In this document: piece after piece, positions 1 to 13,152 of the stretch
Layout of the letters: every line of letters starts with the position of its first letter
How positions within the stretch are numbered: the first letter of the stretch is position 1
Source of the DNA: Branchiostoma lanceolatum
Taxonomy: Eukaryota; Chordata; Leptocardii; Amphioxiformes; Branchiostomatidae
Direction of reading: 5' to 3'
Assembly: GCF_035083965.1 (NCBI RefSeq)
Contig: NC_089727.1
Coordinates: 12,901,501-12,965,500, forward strand
Length of the DNA stretch: 64,000 bases
The notes under the pieces: model-generated
What the model saw: only the letters and a program-made list of their open reading frames with translations
Told to the model about the DNA's origin: nothing
The model's database searches: none
Made by a program: the position numbers and the translations under genes

Positions 1-3000
1 GGTGCCCGACGCATGCCGTCTCCGCCGCCGCTTGAGTCGACTTCGGCGACATGTCCCTCTGAATAAGTGAATCCACGAGAAAAGATCGCGACATCGTGTG
101 GGAAAAGACGAGAGCCCTTGTCAATTGAAAAATACTGTAAGACCGAGCGCACCCACGAGGTTTAAAACACGGAATAACAAAGTTTCAGTTCTTGCCCCGC
201 TTTTATACCTGCTCGGACCTTTACAGCTCACGTGGACTTCACAAAGGCGTTCGACGCGACGTATCTCTTCATTCGTTTCTGCATACGATTAACGTCACGA
301 AACGAAAGCAATAGAGGCTTTTCTATACAAGGGACATCTGATCCCTGAAAGGTTTCCTGGGTGCTATACAGGCCCGACGGTATTGTCTCCGCCTCATGTG
401 CGCACAATGTTACGTCGATTGGCGAGGTTTTCATCCAGTAGGAGTGAGGATGGCACGTGCTGTGGACGGCACGGCGACACCACCCGGAGTTCTAGGGCAC
501 TGCCTTCTGACCTCACCTCATGGAATTATAGACTCCGCGCCAGCCAAGGCGTCTTGAAGGGGAGCCACGCGGTTTATGGAGTTCCCGCCAAACCACAGAC
601 TTCATTAAAGCCTACCTTAGTGATTATCATTTATATTTCGAAGACATCGTTTCACGGTCTAACGGGCATGAATGGCAGGAGAAGGTAAACAACGGGCAGG
701 GGCGTTTTTGTTGACGCGCAGGCGCGGTAATCGTGTTTGTAAGGGGGAGACCTTTTCTTTCGTCTTGTCTGTTGATGCCAATTTTCTTCTCTTTTGTAAA
801 GCATAGCCATAGGGACGCATATACATGTATATGTAGTAGATCACTAGTCTCTACAAGACTGCTTGGGTTGATGAAAAGAAATGGTAAAAGAACTGCTCAA
901 ATAGGCTGAATAACCCAGCTTGTCAACATGCAACTCTATGGCGGGCAATGGGAAACTATTCAGCCTCCTTTATTCGTCAATTTTCACTATTTTCCCGGCA
1001 GCCCAATGAGTCTGGTAGAGACTATCAGATCGAAATGTTTCAGATTTTGGTGACGTCTGGTGACGTGAAAAATATAACAGTTCTTTTATCAACACAGACG
1101 AATTTTAGTAAGGTAATGATAAATCATATCAAACCACAGTGGCTTATACACACACACCATCGATGTATGAGATCATGTAAACCTACCAATGAGTCGACAT
1201 GTTTAGGGAAACGAAACTAAGAGCATGTATGGCTCTTGTTGCATTTTGCCATAAGTAAAACTTATAAAAATAAGTACCAGCTAATTTGATCGGAACACAG
1301 AGAGAATATTTTGTTTCATTGAATAGCTTCTTTGGTCAGTGGACAATCTGCTTCATCGTTAGAGTCATATCTTTCGAATCTTTTGTTGTTGTAACAAGTG
1401 CAGGAAAGTATACAAAAATCTCTGCAAAAACGGAAGGAATGAGCAGTTCACAAAAACAAGACTTATTCCATCGAGGGCATTTAAAAGAACTTTAAGTAGT
1501 TGAAGAAGAAGGACGAACATCACAAGACTTTGTTGTTATTTTCTCTGTCAGTATGGTGGAATAATAGATAACACATACGACCACCTATTTCATTCTATTG
1601 GACACAAAAGCGCGGTCCATTATTGTATTCTAGCTATATCGTAACAGAGTTCTTGGAAAGAGATGGAATTACGTCCACAATGCCCAAAAAAGTGAAAGCA
1701 CTGTGACAAAAAGCATCAATTAAGTGCCGATAGGCGTTGATATTCTAAGATTGCAAAAAGACTCATATGACGATGAAATTCACCATAACTCATTCAGGAC
1801 TTCTTCCCACATTGCGAGGAGCTTGGGAAAAGAATTATTGTAGGAAGAAAGGCCAAACATCCGACACAAATCAATTACCTTCGTGTTAAATCTACCGACA
1901 CTAAGTAACCCTTTGTCTTTGATATTGTTTGATAATGTGCACAGTGCCCGTGATCGTTCGCCCGTTGTTAAAAGGCGGTATTATAAATTATACCCACACA
2001 CGTGCCATCCATCTTTCCGTGTTGTTGTGTCCTTTTGTTTTCCGCTCGGACCGTAGCGGGTCTAACGATCCGTTGGTAGGATGGACGGCAGTTGAAGAGG
2101 AGAGAGAGTACAGATAAATGCACTCCCGTGATCTCGGTTTGATTGATTTAGAGACTGTGGGGTCAATTAAGTAATCATTCTCCGCTGACCTTTTTGATGC
2201 TGGTCAGAAGATGATCTAGATCATTAGCTTGAATGACACTTGTAGATTACAAGAGGAACTTAATTTTCCTTTGTTTACGGACTTGCTCGCTCCGTGTTAG
2301 GCGATCAGGGACTCTGGCTTTGTGCTGACGTGAATCTTGGGTGGTGTGTGCTGTTCGTCTTTGTTCTCGTTTGTCTTAATTGTAACGAAAGTGGTGAACG
2401 ATTGGTAGGCGCGTGTGAAAACAGCTACGACGTGCTTTTAGTTCTATTTGCAAACGTTAAATCGGGTGAATTTATGAACGAAAAATCGTCAAGTATTTTC
2501 TTCTGCTTATACCGACTAAAGAATATACGGCGAACCGCATTAATATACAGTTAGTCAAGACTAGCTTTCGTTGGATGTAAGATACGAATAAAATATGATG
2601 GTCTATAGATTTGCAGGGCAAATCATGATATTTTCACAGTCTTATCTTACTCTGTGTTTATTTCAGACAGACCAACCTTGCTACCTTTGTAATAGAATCG
2701 ACGGCAATACAATTGCAATTATAAAAACGGAACCGATCGCCTAACACAAAGACATGAAACAGATATTTTCAGCCAAAAAAAGACAACTAGAAAACCTTCA
2801 TGCTCATCAATATAGCTGTCCTGACAAGGGACACAATTGGGCGCCGTTCTCCTCAAAATCCCATCTTCTTTCCTCGTCAACTAGTAATTACAGCGTATGG
2901 GGGGAGGGGTGGAGTGTCTACGCAAACAGTGGATATAATTGTCATGATTAAAGTTGCTCTATGATTTTTTTCTCTGCGAACGTGTACTGTGCGTTCACCG

Positions 3001-4433
3001 TCTACTGCACATAGTCATATATTACAAGAAGAAGACAGTGGTTGTAATGCCGGAATCGTTGAAGGGAAGCCAGGCATTGTTTGACGCGAGATTCTCCCAT
3101 GGAAGAGCCGAGGCAGAAAAAAGGGGAAACATAGGACGTCGTGCTGGGACAATGAGACATACGTATGTTTCTACCACACCGAGATCCCGCGCCCTGTAAT
3201 CTATAACACACTGGGAGTGAACATCACCTGTCCTGAGGCGCCGAAGGTGTCTCGCGACACAAGGATCTCAGGGAAGGAGGACCCGTTCCCATGGAGAAAA
3301 GTTTGCCTTGTCCTGGCGAAGTCACTCAGAAGTAACATCGGTGAGGTGCTATGGTTACCGATTTCACGGCTAAATGAACATATTGAGAAGGGGCTGTGCA
3401 AAAAAAGATTAGTGCCACTCATGACCACAGCGAAACGCGTATCTTATCAAATTTCAGAATGTTTTTTTAAGAAGATACTTAAAAGAAATGATATTGTATC
3501 TTTATTCTTTCAGTGTCGTTAGTCCTCTTTCATGAGTATGACAGACAAAATATTCCTGTCAAAATGATAATTGATGAGCCACTGATTTTCAGTCAACTTT
3601 CCTCTATTTGATGTTTGAATGTTTTTTATTTGAAAACATAATCAAACATGGGCATTGGTATTTCTGAAAATTGTAACAACAAATTCTACAATTAGATGAT
3701 ATCTGTCGCCAAGTCTTGAAATATCATGCAGCTCCTAAAAGTTGAATCGCACATAGCTGAATAGAGTGATCCCAAATCATGTTAGAGACATTGGCGCTTT
3801 ATTTGCCCAGCGATCACTTCTGCTATAGGTAGCCGGTTCGATAGATAATAGAACTGAATGGAGTAGTACGCAGCGAAGTTGCTGACATAATATACACAAT
3901 AGGAAGATTTGATTTAGATAGATACATCGGTAATTCTGATTTACAATTCCGATAAAAGAAGTTGTCATTAAGACTTAAACTACAATACCAAGATCACGTA
4001 ATCGTGTAAAGCGTGGATCGTCGCGTTTCAATGGCAGAAGGCTGACAAGGGCCGTCAGCAGTTTCAGTAGTTATCACATTAGCCATCTCACTTCGCAAAT
4101 TGGATCATATAGCTGTAAGTACGGCCATCAACACGAGCCGGTTACTTACAATTATTGTAAACTACACCAGGGATAGAGATTCGTTCTTTTTTAGGTGCAC
4201 AGAAAGAATTTTGTGTGGAACACATTATAAAGTAGAAGATCAGGAAAACGTATTTACAAACCCTACTGCCTCTCTTAAGAATTTTAATCTGTATTCTATA
4301 GCTAACTTCAAAATTGTAAACAAATACAACTTGTTATATTGCATTTTCTGATGCTCACATTTTGATAATATTCTGTATACCAAGTGTACAATAGTGCATT
4401 TATCTTATACTCATAGCCTCTACAAAAATATCT

Positions 4434-4525
4434 AAGTGCACTGGTGCACCCACAGTCAATAATTAGGTGTACAGCTCCAATTTTAAGTGCCCAAAAGTGA
4501 TAGCATGCACCAATTTCGAGCCCTG
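4434..4525 (-). repeat. Dispersed GGTGCA-rich repeat ending in AGGGCTCGAAA
   Basis: Read on the minus strand, this starts with CAGGGCTCGAAATTG and continues into GTGCA-rich sequence. Two relatives lie in the window at 30528-30660 and 40054-40170 (plus strand). A CAGGG terminus is typical of hAT-type termini, so these may be remnants of a non-autonomous hAT. No target duplication was defined. Confidence 0.5.
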
Positions 4526-6109
4526 TACACTAGTAGTACTGTGGGCCAACGCACGGGATACATCTCACCAAATCGAATCAAAAATGATGTAAAGGAAAGA
4601 AAACAGCTCACCTCTTATCAGAAAAAATGGCGAAAAAAAGTGTGCATGCTATGAGATGGTGTAGAGAATAGCGCGGCTGGGCAGCTTTGTCCCGTGCCGA
4701 CCAATTTTCGGCTCAGCCTATCTAAATGAACCCCTGCGCATGTAAAAGGAAGTTACTTACGGATTTACCCCCTTCTACCCGATTAGCTCTTTTGTGAAGT
4801 TAGGAAACATAAGCCACAAGTTGAAGGTGCAAAGGGTCAAGACTCAAGAAGGCTAGCCCACTGCCAAACAACGGACACATCATTTAAGTCGTCCCCCCAT
4901 TTCCCTTTTTTCTCAAAAGCAGCACATGTTCTATATATCTTCCACTTGCACAGCGACAGTAAATGAGCGGCCTGTGATTTCGGACACTGATTTCGCTCAG
5001 TGGGTGTCCTCATTGTGACAGCCGCCAGGTAATGCGATTTCAGAACCAGATAGTATGCAAAACCTACGGACCAGAGAGATGCTATACCTCATTGAATATG
5101 GCCTGGAACAAAGGAAGGATGCATATCTCGATAAACAGCAATGTTTACAAGAATTTCAAAACTCTTTTCGTTTCTTTTCGTTGACAGCTATCGGGTGAAA
5201 CGTTGTACCAGACGCATAGTTTGTGGCGTCAGTGCGTGTCTGTGCCTGAGGGTATACAACTGCAGCCAACAGTCTTTCCATTCTTAATGTACTCCTCTTT
5301 ATTAACTTCGCAGAATGGCCGCCCTCCAACGTCTTCATCTCTTATCGTCAAACGTAGAGAAAAATCGGAGCGTCGTTCGTTCGGCACTAGACGGGTCGCT
5401 TAATGGAGAGAAGGTCGCTTCATCCTTTGTCGCATTTCTCATCAGCTGGTGCCAGTCCTTATCCAAACATATATTTATGTCCAGCGCACACAAGAGAAGA
5501 AAGCACATTAGCTGCATGCAAATGCACCAACTAATGTGGCGTCAGTGCCTAAAGTTATATCAGTGCTCACAACATTAATGTTCATAAAATCATTGTTTTA
5601 CATTTACATATTTGAAGAAAGAGACGTGTCCAATATTTCAGTGTCAATCTAAATGTCGGTTATATATGCCTGTGTCCATATTGTCGACGTCACATTATTT
5701 AAGAACTTTGCTACGTCCTGCGGTGACGATGTCTATCAAATGTATAGCTTGGCTTTGTGTTATGCATTAGATATGTATGAATTTAGAGAACGGAAAAAGG
5801 ATAAAAGACGGGTTGGGAACTTGACGGCACAGATATGCTACCGGGCAACGTATGCTAACATGGCCAATCAAGCCATACTAAGAATTCGTCTCTGCCTACC
5901 TCGTCACGACTTTGCACAAATAGAAAAGACATGATCGTTATAGCAATAGATATGGCAACGAAAATGTACGGAAAGAGGGAAGCAGGTGGTGAGAACATGA
6001 AAATAGGGACACATCTAGAGAAGGCTTCTGTTCTTAAGGTAGGACAGTAACTGATTTGTGAAAGGCTAAACTGAACAACCTTGGCACTAGAATTGACGTT
6101 TCAAGAATC

Positions 6110-6660
6110 ACAGACTGGCGTACGTATACCGGCTACACGACCATAAGCGCCGGTCCAGCGCTATTTCCACCCGACGACCGACCCATTGCCGGACCGGTCT
6201 GCCCTAATGGGGTCTTGCGTGGGTCAGTGATTTCAGTGGCTGGCGATCCGCCCTCTCATTTCCAGCCCCCGACGGCAAAGTGGTGGGCCTCAGAAAAGCC
6301 ACGTTTCCAGCGCGGCCATTGTTGGAGTGCTCCTCATGGAGCCTTGACCAATTAAGCTGACACGATTTGAAGTATGATAAATGAGCAGGCCTTCATCCGT
6401 TCTTTGGGATGCCTCATCGCGGTGGCCGCTGACAATACGGGGGTGCATTCAGGGGTTAATTACCGCATAGTTGGACCATATGGAGGTCGCGAAAACATTG
6501 CGAAAATTATTAAACTGTTGGGATAAACTTCGGAGCACCCTACCTCCTCGGCGCCACCAAAGAAATTACCCACGTGAGCCAAGTCATAAATTTCCTTGCC
6601 GGCCTAAAAGACACACATTTCTCTGTAAATCGAAGCCTTGTCATTGCCTATAAAGGTGAT
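6110..6660. promoter_or_regulatory. GC-rich non-coding block, candidate conserved element
   Basis: This block is more GC-balanced than its AT-rich surroundings and has no long open frame. It contains a SOX-like CCATTGTT near 6316, homeobox-like CAATTAA cores near 6350 and TTAATTA near 6457, and several CG-rich palindromic words. This composition suggests a conserved non-coding element rather than a gene. The call rests on composition and context only. Confidence 0.2.
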
Positions 6661-7474
6661 ACTGGTGTAAACACAGGAATATACAGAGGCAGTGATTCAA
6701 GGATGTTCGGAAAAGTATATTTCTATCTGAACTTGGAACAGATTTAGCAGAATTTGCAACAATTTACAAGTCTTGAAGTAACATTTACAAGTCTTGAAAC
6801 AGCATCAAGCCGGCCATAAAAACGGGTGCAACATAAAGGTACTTCAAATAGGAATATTTGACAGTTTGTTTGATTAATTATTACTCAGCTCAAAAGGACA
6901 ACAATCGTATATGTCTGTCAGACAGCATAAGATAACATTCGTCGTCATATAGTCAACTTCTACATTCAATAAATAGCGTGTATAGAAGTACACAGTGAAT
7001 AGATTTGACATAATAATTTTTGTAATATTTTCGAACTCCGATACTAAACTAGGGGATGGAGTGAAAGTAAACTGGGGAAACTCGTTCAGTAACGTTTCAT
7101 CTTCAAACTCAACACGTCGTACTTATAATATGCCCGAACATTACATTGTTCAAAACTGACACAGTTAAACGTATGGAATTCATATCGATGATCTACCTAT
7201 ACAAAGTTATAATATTCAATATAATCTAATAGAAAGAACATTAGCTTAACAGATCGCTCTTAGGAAGAATATATACGCACACGAAATAACAGATAGGAAC
7301 CGAGCTAACCGCACGTATCCTTTACGCTTTCCAACAATATTTCATTTAACATCGTTACCGAAACATGAACACAAAACTCCAATTTTTCAACATCTTAACT
7401 TAAAGGGAACGTGCAACTACAAACTCTAATTGACCTCATATGTAGAACCTTCAGAGGATTACTTTAAAAAATAT

Positions 7475-10400
7475 TCACTCGAAGAATCCAAAAACAGTAT
7501 CAGACTCGAACCAGGACAGCTCCTCTCCTCTCTCGGACGACTTGTTTCTTTTCTTTACTTGCTCCTTAGACTTAGGTGTCTTGTTCGGCCCTTGCTTCAC
7601 GTTCTTGTTCTTCTTACCCCAGGAGTCGGAGATGTGGACTTTGTAGGATTTATTTCCACGTGGTGTTGACGTCTTCGTTGCAGGAGACGCTCGAGCTTGG
7701 GCTCCGAACCTTGCAGCGGGTGACTTGCGGACAAAGGCGGGCGACTTGAGAATCCCATGGGAGGGAGACTTGTGAACCTGGGGTGATGCTTGCCCGGGGA
7801 CTTGTTGATCGCCGCGAGGTTTTCCGGACAGCAGGTCTTCCGGATCCAACTCCATGAGTTCGGATGTGGACGAGTTCGCCTCCGAGTCACCACCATCCAT
7901 CGATATTTCCACCGTCTTCTCCGTCATGACACGGCGTTTCTTCGGTTCGCTCTCGGGGCGCTTGATGATTCGTTGTAGTGGAGTCTTGTTCTGGATTGGC
8001 GTTGACGCGGCCAGGGGAACCATTGGATCTGTTTTTGGCACATTCTCCTTGCGAGAAATGTTTCTGCGCGCGGCATGCCTCTGATGCAGCGAGGCGGATG
8101 GAGGAGCGTTGGTCTTCGGCGTTGAATAATTCTTTGGCGTTGAAAAAGTCTTTGGCGTTGTAGGAGAGAGAGCATCAGCTTTGGCTTTCTCAAGATCTGT
8201 TCGGAGTTCTTTCAACTGGCCTTCTTTATCTTCGATGGTTTTCTTCAGCATGTCGACTTGCTGTTGGTACTCCTTTTGTCCTTTCGCAATCTCGTCTTTC
8301 TCCTTCTTAACGTCTTCTAACTGCTGTTGCACGCTTTGCAGTTGTGACATCAAGTCAGCGACTTGCACATCCTGTTTCTTGGAGGTTTGGTGCTCTTTCC
8401 TCATCTTCTCGATCTCCTTGTCTTTCTGGTTGACTATTTTCTGATTCTCGGCTTTGTACTTTTCCAGTGTGGCCGTCATTTCCATAATCTGCTGCTCACA
8501 ATGTGCTTGAACCTGTTTTTTATCTGTCGTTACACGTTGTACTTCATCTTTTGCGGTGGACAATTCGATCTTTGTGTCTTCAGCTGTCTTTTTCACCTGT
8601 GCGATCTCTTCCTCAAGGGACTTGGCCTTTTCTTCAAATCCATTTGACAGTTTAAGGTGAATACCAAGCTCTTTCTTCACGGTTTTGTTGTCTTGCTGAA
8701 GATCTTTTAGTTTGTTTGTCTTTTCAGCCACTTGTTTCTCTAGTGACTTAACACGGTTTTCGAGTTTAGTCATGGACTTCTTGTTGCTGTCTAGTTCGGT
8801 CTGAAGGGCTTTGGTACTCTCCTGCTGTTGATGTATCTTCCCCACTGCCTCTTTATCTTGTGCCTTAAGACTTTCTTCTAACTGTTTCAATGTGTCGTTT
8901 AAAGATACCTTCTCTTGGTTGACCTCATCAAGTGACGACTGAAGTGTGGATCGTTGTAGATCTGCTGCATTCAATTTGTCTTTTAATTCCTCATTGTCTC
9001 TCTGCAAGGAAGCCATTAGAGTCTGAATCTCCTCAAGATCACCCTGCGCTTTCTTAAGCTTTGCAGAGGTCTTGTCAACTTCGGCATCTTTAGTTTTCAG
9101 TTGCTGTTTCAATTCTTTCTCCTGCTTCTTTGCCTCTTTTTGGCGCTCAGCTGCCTTCTTCAAGTCATCTTGCAATATCTTGATTTCCTTATCCCTTGCA
9201 GCAGTAGTGTTAGTGAGGACTTTCACTTCGTCTCCTGTTACTTTCTTTTCTTTCTCAAGCATTGACAACTGTTCCTCTGCGTGTATTTTTGCATCTGTCA
9301 GGACCGCCACCGTAGTGCGTAGTTGTGACACTTGATCTTTCATGTTCTTCTGCTCTGTTTCAAGCACCATGATATTTTCCTTCAACAGCACTCCTTCAGC
9401 CTCAACTGCTGCCTTTTCTCCTTCCACTTTAGACTTTTCCTCTATCAGATTTTCATACTTTTTCTCTTGCTCATTTATTGATGCTTGCAACTCACCAATT
9501 CTTTGCTCAGCACTGAGATGCCTGGAAGACATGTCCTTTGTCTTAGTTTTCTCCACATTCAACTTTTCCTCTACTGTATCCAGCTGATGATTAATCTTGG
9601 TCACTTCGATTGAATGCTGTTCCTTCAACAGTCCAATGTGTGACTCAAGTTGCTCACAATCATTGGACACTTTTTGCAGCTGTGCCTCGGTATTGGTCAA
9701 CTCTCCCGAGATCTTCTCCATCTCCTTATCCTTGCTGAAGATCTTGTCACTTGCCTCTTGCAGCTGATCTTGAAGAGACTTGACCTCATCTTCCAGCTTT
9801 GCAACATGTTCCTCCAGCATGCTGCACTGTTGCTTCAGGTCACTGAGCTGAGCTTGCTTATCTGTGAGTGCACCTGTGAGCTTTGAAATTTCCATCTCTT
9901 TCTCAGAACATTGCTGTATCAAACCTTCAAGCCTTTTCTCCATGTTGACCTTCTCATTCTGGTAATCACACTTAACCTGGTTGAGCTCACTCACACTTTC
10001 CTTCACCTTGTTTCCGAGAACTTTTTCTGCCTCAGTATGATTGATGCGAAGGTTGTTGAATTTAGATGTCAACTCTTGGAGTTGGAACACCGTGTCATGC
10101 TGTAGGGACTGTAGCTCATCTCGGTTGGCTTCACACTTTCCCATCCTCTCCTCAACATTAGCAGCATGATCCTTGAGCAGGTAGCACATGTCTCGAGTGG
10201 CAGTGATCTTCTTCATGATCTCCACACGGCCATCTATCTCCTCCTGCAGCTTGGAGCTGAGATTCTCATTCTGAAGCTGCAGCTCAAGAATGGACTTGCG
10301 TTGTGAATCAATGGTTTGCTGAGTGTCCTGGATCTTCCTTTCTCTCTGCTGGATTTGCATCTCTGTCTGATGTTTCCATTTGTTGATCTTTTCTGCTTCC

Positions 10401-10627
10401 TTTTGAAGGCGAGAATGGAGGCTTGTCAGGCGCTCCCCACTGTGCATCTGCTGCCCAAGCCGCATGGGTGAAAGGGTTTCCATCTCCACTTCTTGCTGTT
10501 CTGTACCAATCTTGAAGAAGCTATGCTGATGCTCCTGTTGCTGGGGTGAGAGAGCCTTGAAAAACGGTTCTTGCTGATGAAACAGCTGCTGTACACCTTG
10601 CATCACTGGTGGACTTGTATTGTGTTT
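7475..10627 (-). CDS. SYCP1: Synaptonemal complex protein 1 (SYCP1), main exon
   Basis: SYCP1 is the transverse filament that zips homologous chromosomes together in meiotic prophase. One open frame of about 1,050 codons starts QKEAEKINKW-like at codons 104-113 of the full frame and runs as heptad-repeat coiled coil to about codon 849. It matches the SYCP1 N-terminal block, including QRKSILELQ and the ATRDMCYLLK region. The last 230 residues are basic and Ser/Pro/Lys-rich, with TPK and KSP repeats and a KKRRV patch; in the family this C-terminal end binds chromosome axes or DNA. Total length is close to the human 976 residues. The frame stays open back to 10714, but a CAG acceptor at 10628-10630 joins in phase to the upstream exon at 11509-11591. 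A CAG at 10654-10656 would not, and the first in-frame ATG inside the exon is at 10603. The true start is unresolved. Nearly the whole protein is in a single exon, unlike vertebrates. Confidence 0.9.
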   Translation of the reverse strand, partial: KHNTSPPVMQGVQQLFHQQEPFFKALSPQQQEHQHSFFKIGTEQQEVEMETLSPMRLGQQMHSGERLTSLHSRLQKEAEKINKWKHQTEMQIQQRERKIQDTQQTIDSQRKSILELQLQNENLSSKLQEEIDGRVEIMKKITATRDMCYLLKDHAANVEERMGKCEANRDELQSLQHDTVFQLQELTSKFNNLRINHTEAEKVLGNKVKESVSELNQVKCDYQNEKVNMEKRLEGLIQQCSEKEMEISKLTGALTDKQAQLSDLKQQCSMLEEHVAKLEDEVKSLQDQLQEASDKIFSKDKEMEKISGELTNTEAQLQKVSNDCEQLESHIGLLKEQHSIEVTKINHQLDTVEEKLNVEKTKTKDMSSRHLSAEQRIGELQASINEQEKKYENLIEEKSKVEGEKAAVEAEGVLLKENIMVLETEQKNMKDQVSQLRTTVAVLTDAKIHAEEQLSMLEKEKKVTGDEVKVLTNTTAARDKEIKILQDDLKKAAERQKEAKKQEKELKQQLKTKDAEVDKTSAKLKKAQGDLEEIQTLMASLQRDNEELKDKLNAADLQRSTLQSSLDEVNQEKVSLNDTLKQLEESLKAQDKEAVGKIHQQQESTKALQTELDSNKKSMTKLENRVKSLEKQVAEKTNKLKDLQQDNKTVKKELGIHLKLSNGFEEKAKSLEEEIAQVKKTAEDTKIELSTAKDEVQRVTTDKKQVQAHCEQQIMEMTATLEKYKAENQKIVNQKDKEIEKMRKEHQTSKKQDVQVADLMSQLQSVQQQLEDVKKEKDEIAKGQKEYQQQVDMLKKTIEDKEGQLKELRTDLEKAKADALSPTTPKTFSTPKNYSTPKTNAPPSASLHQRHAARRNISRKENVPKTDPMVPLAASTPIQNKTPLQRIIKRPESEPKKRRVMTEKTVEISMDGGDSEANSSTSELMELDPEDLLSGKPRGDQQVPGQASPQVHKSPSHGILKSPAFVRKSPAARFGAQARASPATKTSTPRGNKSYKVHISDSWGKKNKNVKQGPNKTPKSKEQVKKRNKSSERGEELSWFESDTVFGFFE

Positions 10628-11508
10628 CTGGTGCAGAAATGTGCAGCTGACTCCTGACAAGTAAAATGAAAATGTGCAGGCAACGTCTACACTAGCAAAT
10701 CGGTAACTGTTCAATCAATCTTAGATCAGTAAGGAATCTATCACAAGGCATCCACTGACATGGTGTAAAACTGTAAATATAGTATACTAGATATATCACA
10801 ATATATATGAATATATATAGTGACTTATAGTTATACACCATCCTGTCATATCAACATTCATCGTTCATTAATGTTTAGTCAGCAGCAGATACACTTGTGC
10901 TGATGATTTCATACAAAATCATATAGTGTAGTGTTATTGAATATTGGCAAAATTCAATTAATCAGACTCTTTTACAATTACAGTATATAATATTAATGTA
11001 TATTTTCTTTTCAATTGTACAGACAACAGTACTGAGCTTATACTTATAGTAATACACAAAATCCCTCTTTATTCTATAGACCAGCATGTACCATTCAAGA
11101 GGTCAGAAAGAGTGGTAGTCAAGCAGGCCATCAAGGAATAAACAAAATACAAATTACAATGACTTGATTACAGCCTTTTGTCAGAAGTGAATGGGGTAGA
11201 TGTCCTTGGTGCTGATCTGCTATTACTAATAGGCATTACCATTGTGTTTATGAAGCAATTTAAAGCCTGCAGCAAAATCAGATTACAACCAGACTATGTA
11301 TGGAGGGAAATTATATCAAAATAATATCGCAACTCTTTACTTTGATGATTTTTGGCATAGTTTACATAGGAGGAGAGGATGAGTATGCATTTTCATTGGA
11401 ATTGAATCTTCATTGGTCAAGATCTAACATCATTTTCATCTCAAACATCTTTCTTACATTTCTTCCCATCCTAACATTAAAGAAAGTATGCACAAAAAAA
11501 ACACTCAC

Positions 11509-11591
11509 CAGTATTTTGGTTCCTACTGTTATGGGGGTGGGAAGCGCAGAGGGTTGAAACCTTTCTTGGAGCTTAGTCAGCTTTTCTGCAT
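11509..11591 (-). CDS. SYCP1: SYCP1 upstream exon (candidate)
   Basis: On the minus strand a TTTCAG acceptor and a CTG/GTGAGT donor bound 83 nt. Read after two leading bases, it is open for 27 codons (begins AEKLTKLQERFQ). It leaves phase 0, matching the acceptor at 10628-10630 of the main exon. The other two frames stop early. An N-terminal extension of this size fits the family. Its coding status and the position of the start codon are uncertain, because no in-frame ATG is present in it. Confidence 0.5.
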
Positions 11592-13152
11592 CTGAAATGA
11601 GACAATATAAATATGTAATAATGTATATACTATTTGTACACGATCATTTTGTCTTTCACTTCTGGGCTGTCAGTGTACACTATAATCAGTTGGAGAACAA
11701 ATGAGTGTTAGTTTTTGAAATGATAGGCATCTTAGCTGCTGGGATGACAAAAGGATATCTCTTGGGATAATCCATTTGCCACACTACTCTTTGATAATGG
11801 CATTTGAAAGTTCAGGGGCACCTGCTATTTCCTTATTATTACCAGAGACAGACTCAGATAATTGTGAAATTATGTCCACTTAGTTGCATATCTGTGATTC
11901 TAATCTCGTATTTGAGTTACAATATACTAATAGTAATAGAATGATATGATCCAGCCTGGTATGATCAACAATTTGGCCAATTGATTTATTCCCAGTTACC
12001 ATCCAGTTTACAATCATTACAAATGAATCACTTCTTTAAAATCAATAGATTCAGTGTTTTCCAACTGACTGTGTCACAATGGAATGGTCATGGAACTGTA
12101 CAAGGATCAAAAAGACTTTGATATTGTTCCAATGAAATATTTGTGTCAACCTCATAAGGCACATGGTATACCTTTTGTCTTAATCTAAGCTAAACATCTA
12201 TTGACCACTGAAAAATCTATTCCAAACAGCGAAGTGTCACCTTTTGACAATGGACTGTACTGCATTGAAAACCAGATTGGTAACCATGTTTTCCTCACAT
12301 TTTCTGGCAGAGTGTCAAGGAAAAAATACACCACAATTATATGTATCTGTAAGACAATAGTTAAATATACAGGTAATATTGCTTAGCAGTTAATCATTAC
12401 TAAATACAAAACATTTTAGGCAAGAGGAAAACAGAATAGAAATGCAACAGGACACTTACTTTATCTATACCGCACACCTCAAACCCGATGCCTTATAAGG
12501 AGTGTCAGCAGGAGTTCATGTCCTTTTTAAGAACAAAAGATCATGTTACTAAGTTGACCCTACTTGTCTCCCAGAAGCTACCGTGTGTCACTACCATTTT
12601 ATTTGAACATTTCTATATTTTACAGGAGAGGTGATAATAACAACTAAAACGCCAATTGCACTGTAAAAGGTAACGTTACACTTCATCTTCATTTAGGATA
12701 CCCTCTAAAAACCCCTGAAGGGGTATCACTGAGTGACATAACATGAGGTAACCTAGTTCTCTATGTCTGTTTTTACTCCCCAAAACCCAATGGTAATCAG
12801 TGGAAGGGGGCGTGGCCGGGGAATTAGTTTAGAATCTAAAGCTGACAACTCGCGATTGGAATAGATGGCTATAGTAAAACAATACTATACCATAGGCGTG
12901 ATAAAACTGAAATATCTACAGGAGTCATATGTGTCTGAATACGAGTTGCGGTAACTTGTCATATTTAGATTCAGTGAAATTTTTACCTCCGTTCGAAATT
13001 CGAACAGGCTCGCCCTCCCACCAAAAATGAAGTTTACGTTTGGCAGAAAATTATTTCCTGGCCTCGCGGGAAGTTTGAGCCTAAACGCGTTGATATGTTT
13101 TTATTCCGATGCTAGTCATACATAGCTAACTGGAATAACAGTAGATCACTTA
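11592..13152 (-). other. Presumed SYCP1 5' intron
   Basis: This stretch is AT-rich with no recognisable exon. The only strong minus-strand donor near the promoter is AAGAA/GTAAGT at 13152-13153, which would end a short, probably non-coding first exon just upstream of it. Other splice-like sites, for example a GTAAGT complement near 12448, are not backed by an open frame. Confidence 0.35.

Larger units (their letters stand above)
1..7474. other. Gene-poor left flank (no gene recognised)
   Basis: I see no family-level coding sequence in this 7.5 kb; the open frames are under about 100 codons and unlike anything I know. It holds the 3' flank of SYCP1 at the right end, one repeat remnant near 4.4-4.5 kb and one GC-richer block near 6.1-6.66 kb (listed separately). 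A short minus-strand open frame runs off the left edge from about position 52 (ATG after GGGAC), but it is too short to judge. Because CHIC2 adjoins GSX2 in vertebrates, the stretch could be ParaHox-flanking regulatory DNA. That is inference from the neighbouring genes only. Confidence 0.5.

Noticed and set aside
5315-5578. 87-codon plus frame after a TTCGCAG acceptor-like site
   Set aside because: The upstream site looks usable but the peptide is unlike any family and no partner exon was found.
8181-10105. Several plus-strand frames rich in Ser/Phe/Leu
   Set aside because: Antisense of the SYCP1 coiled coil.
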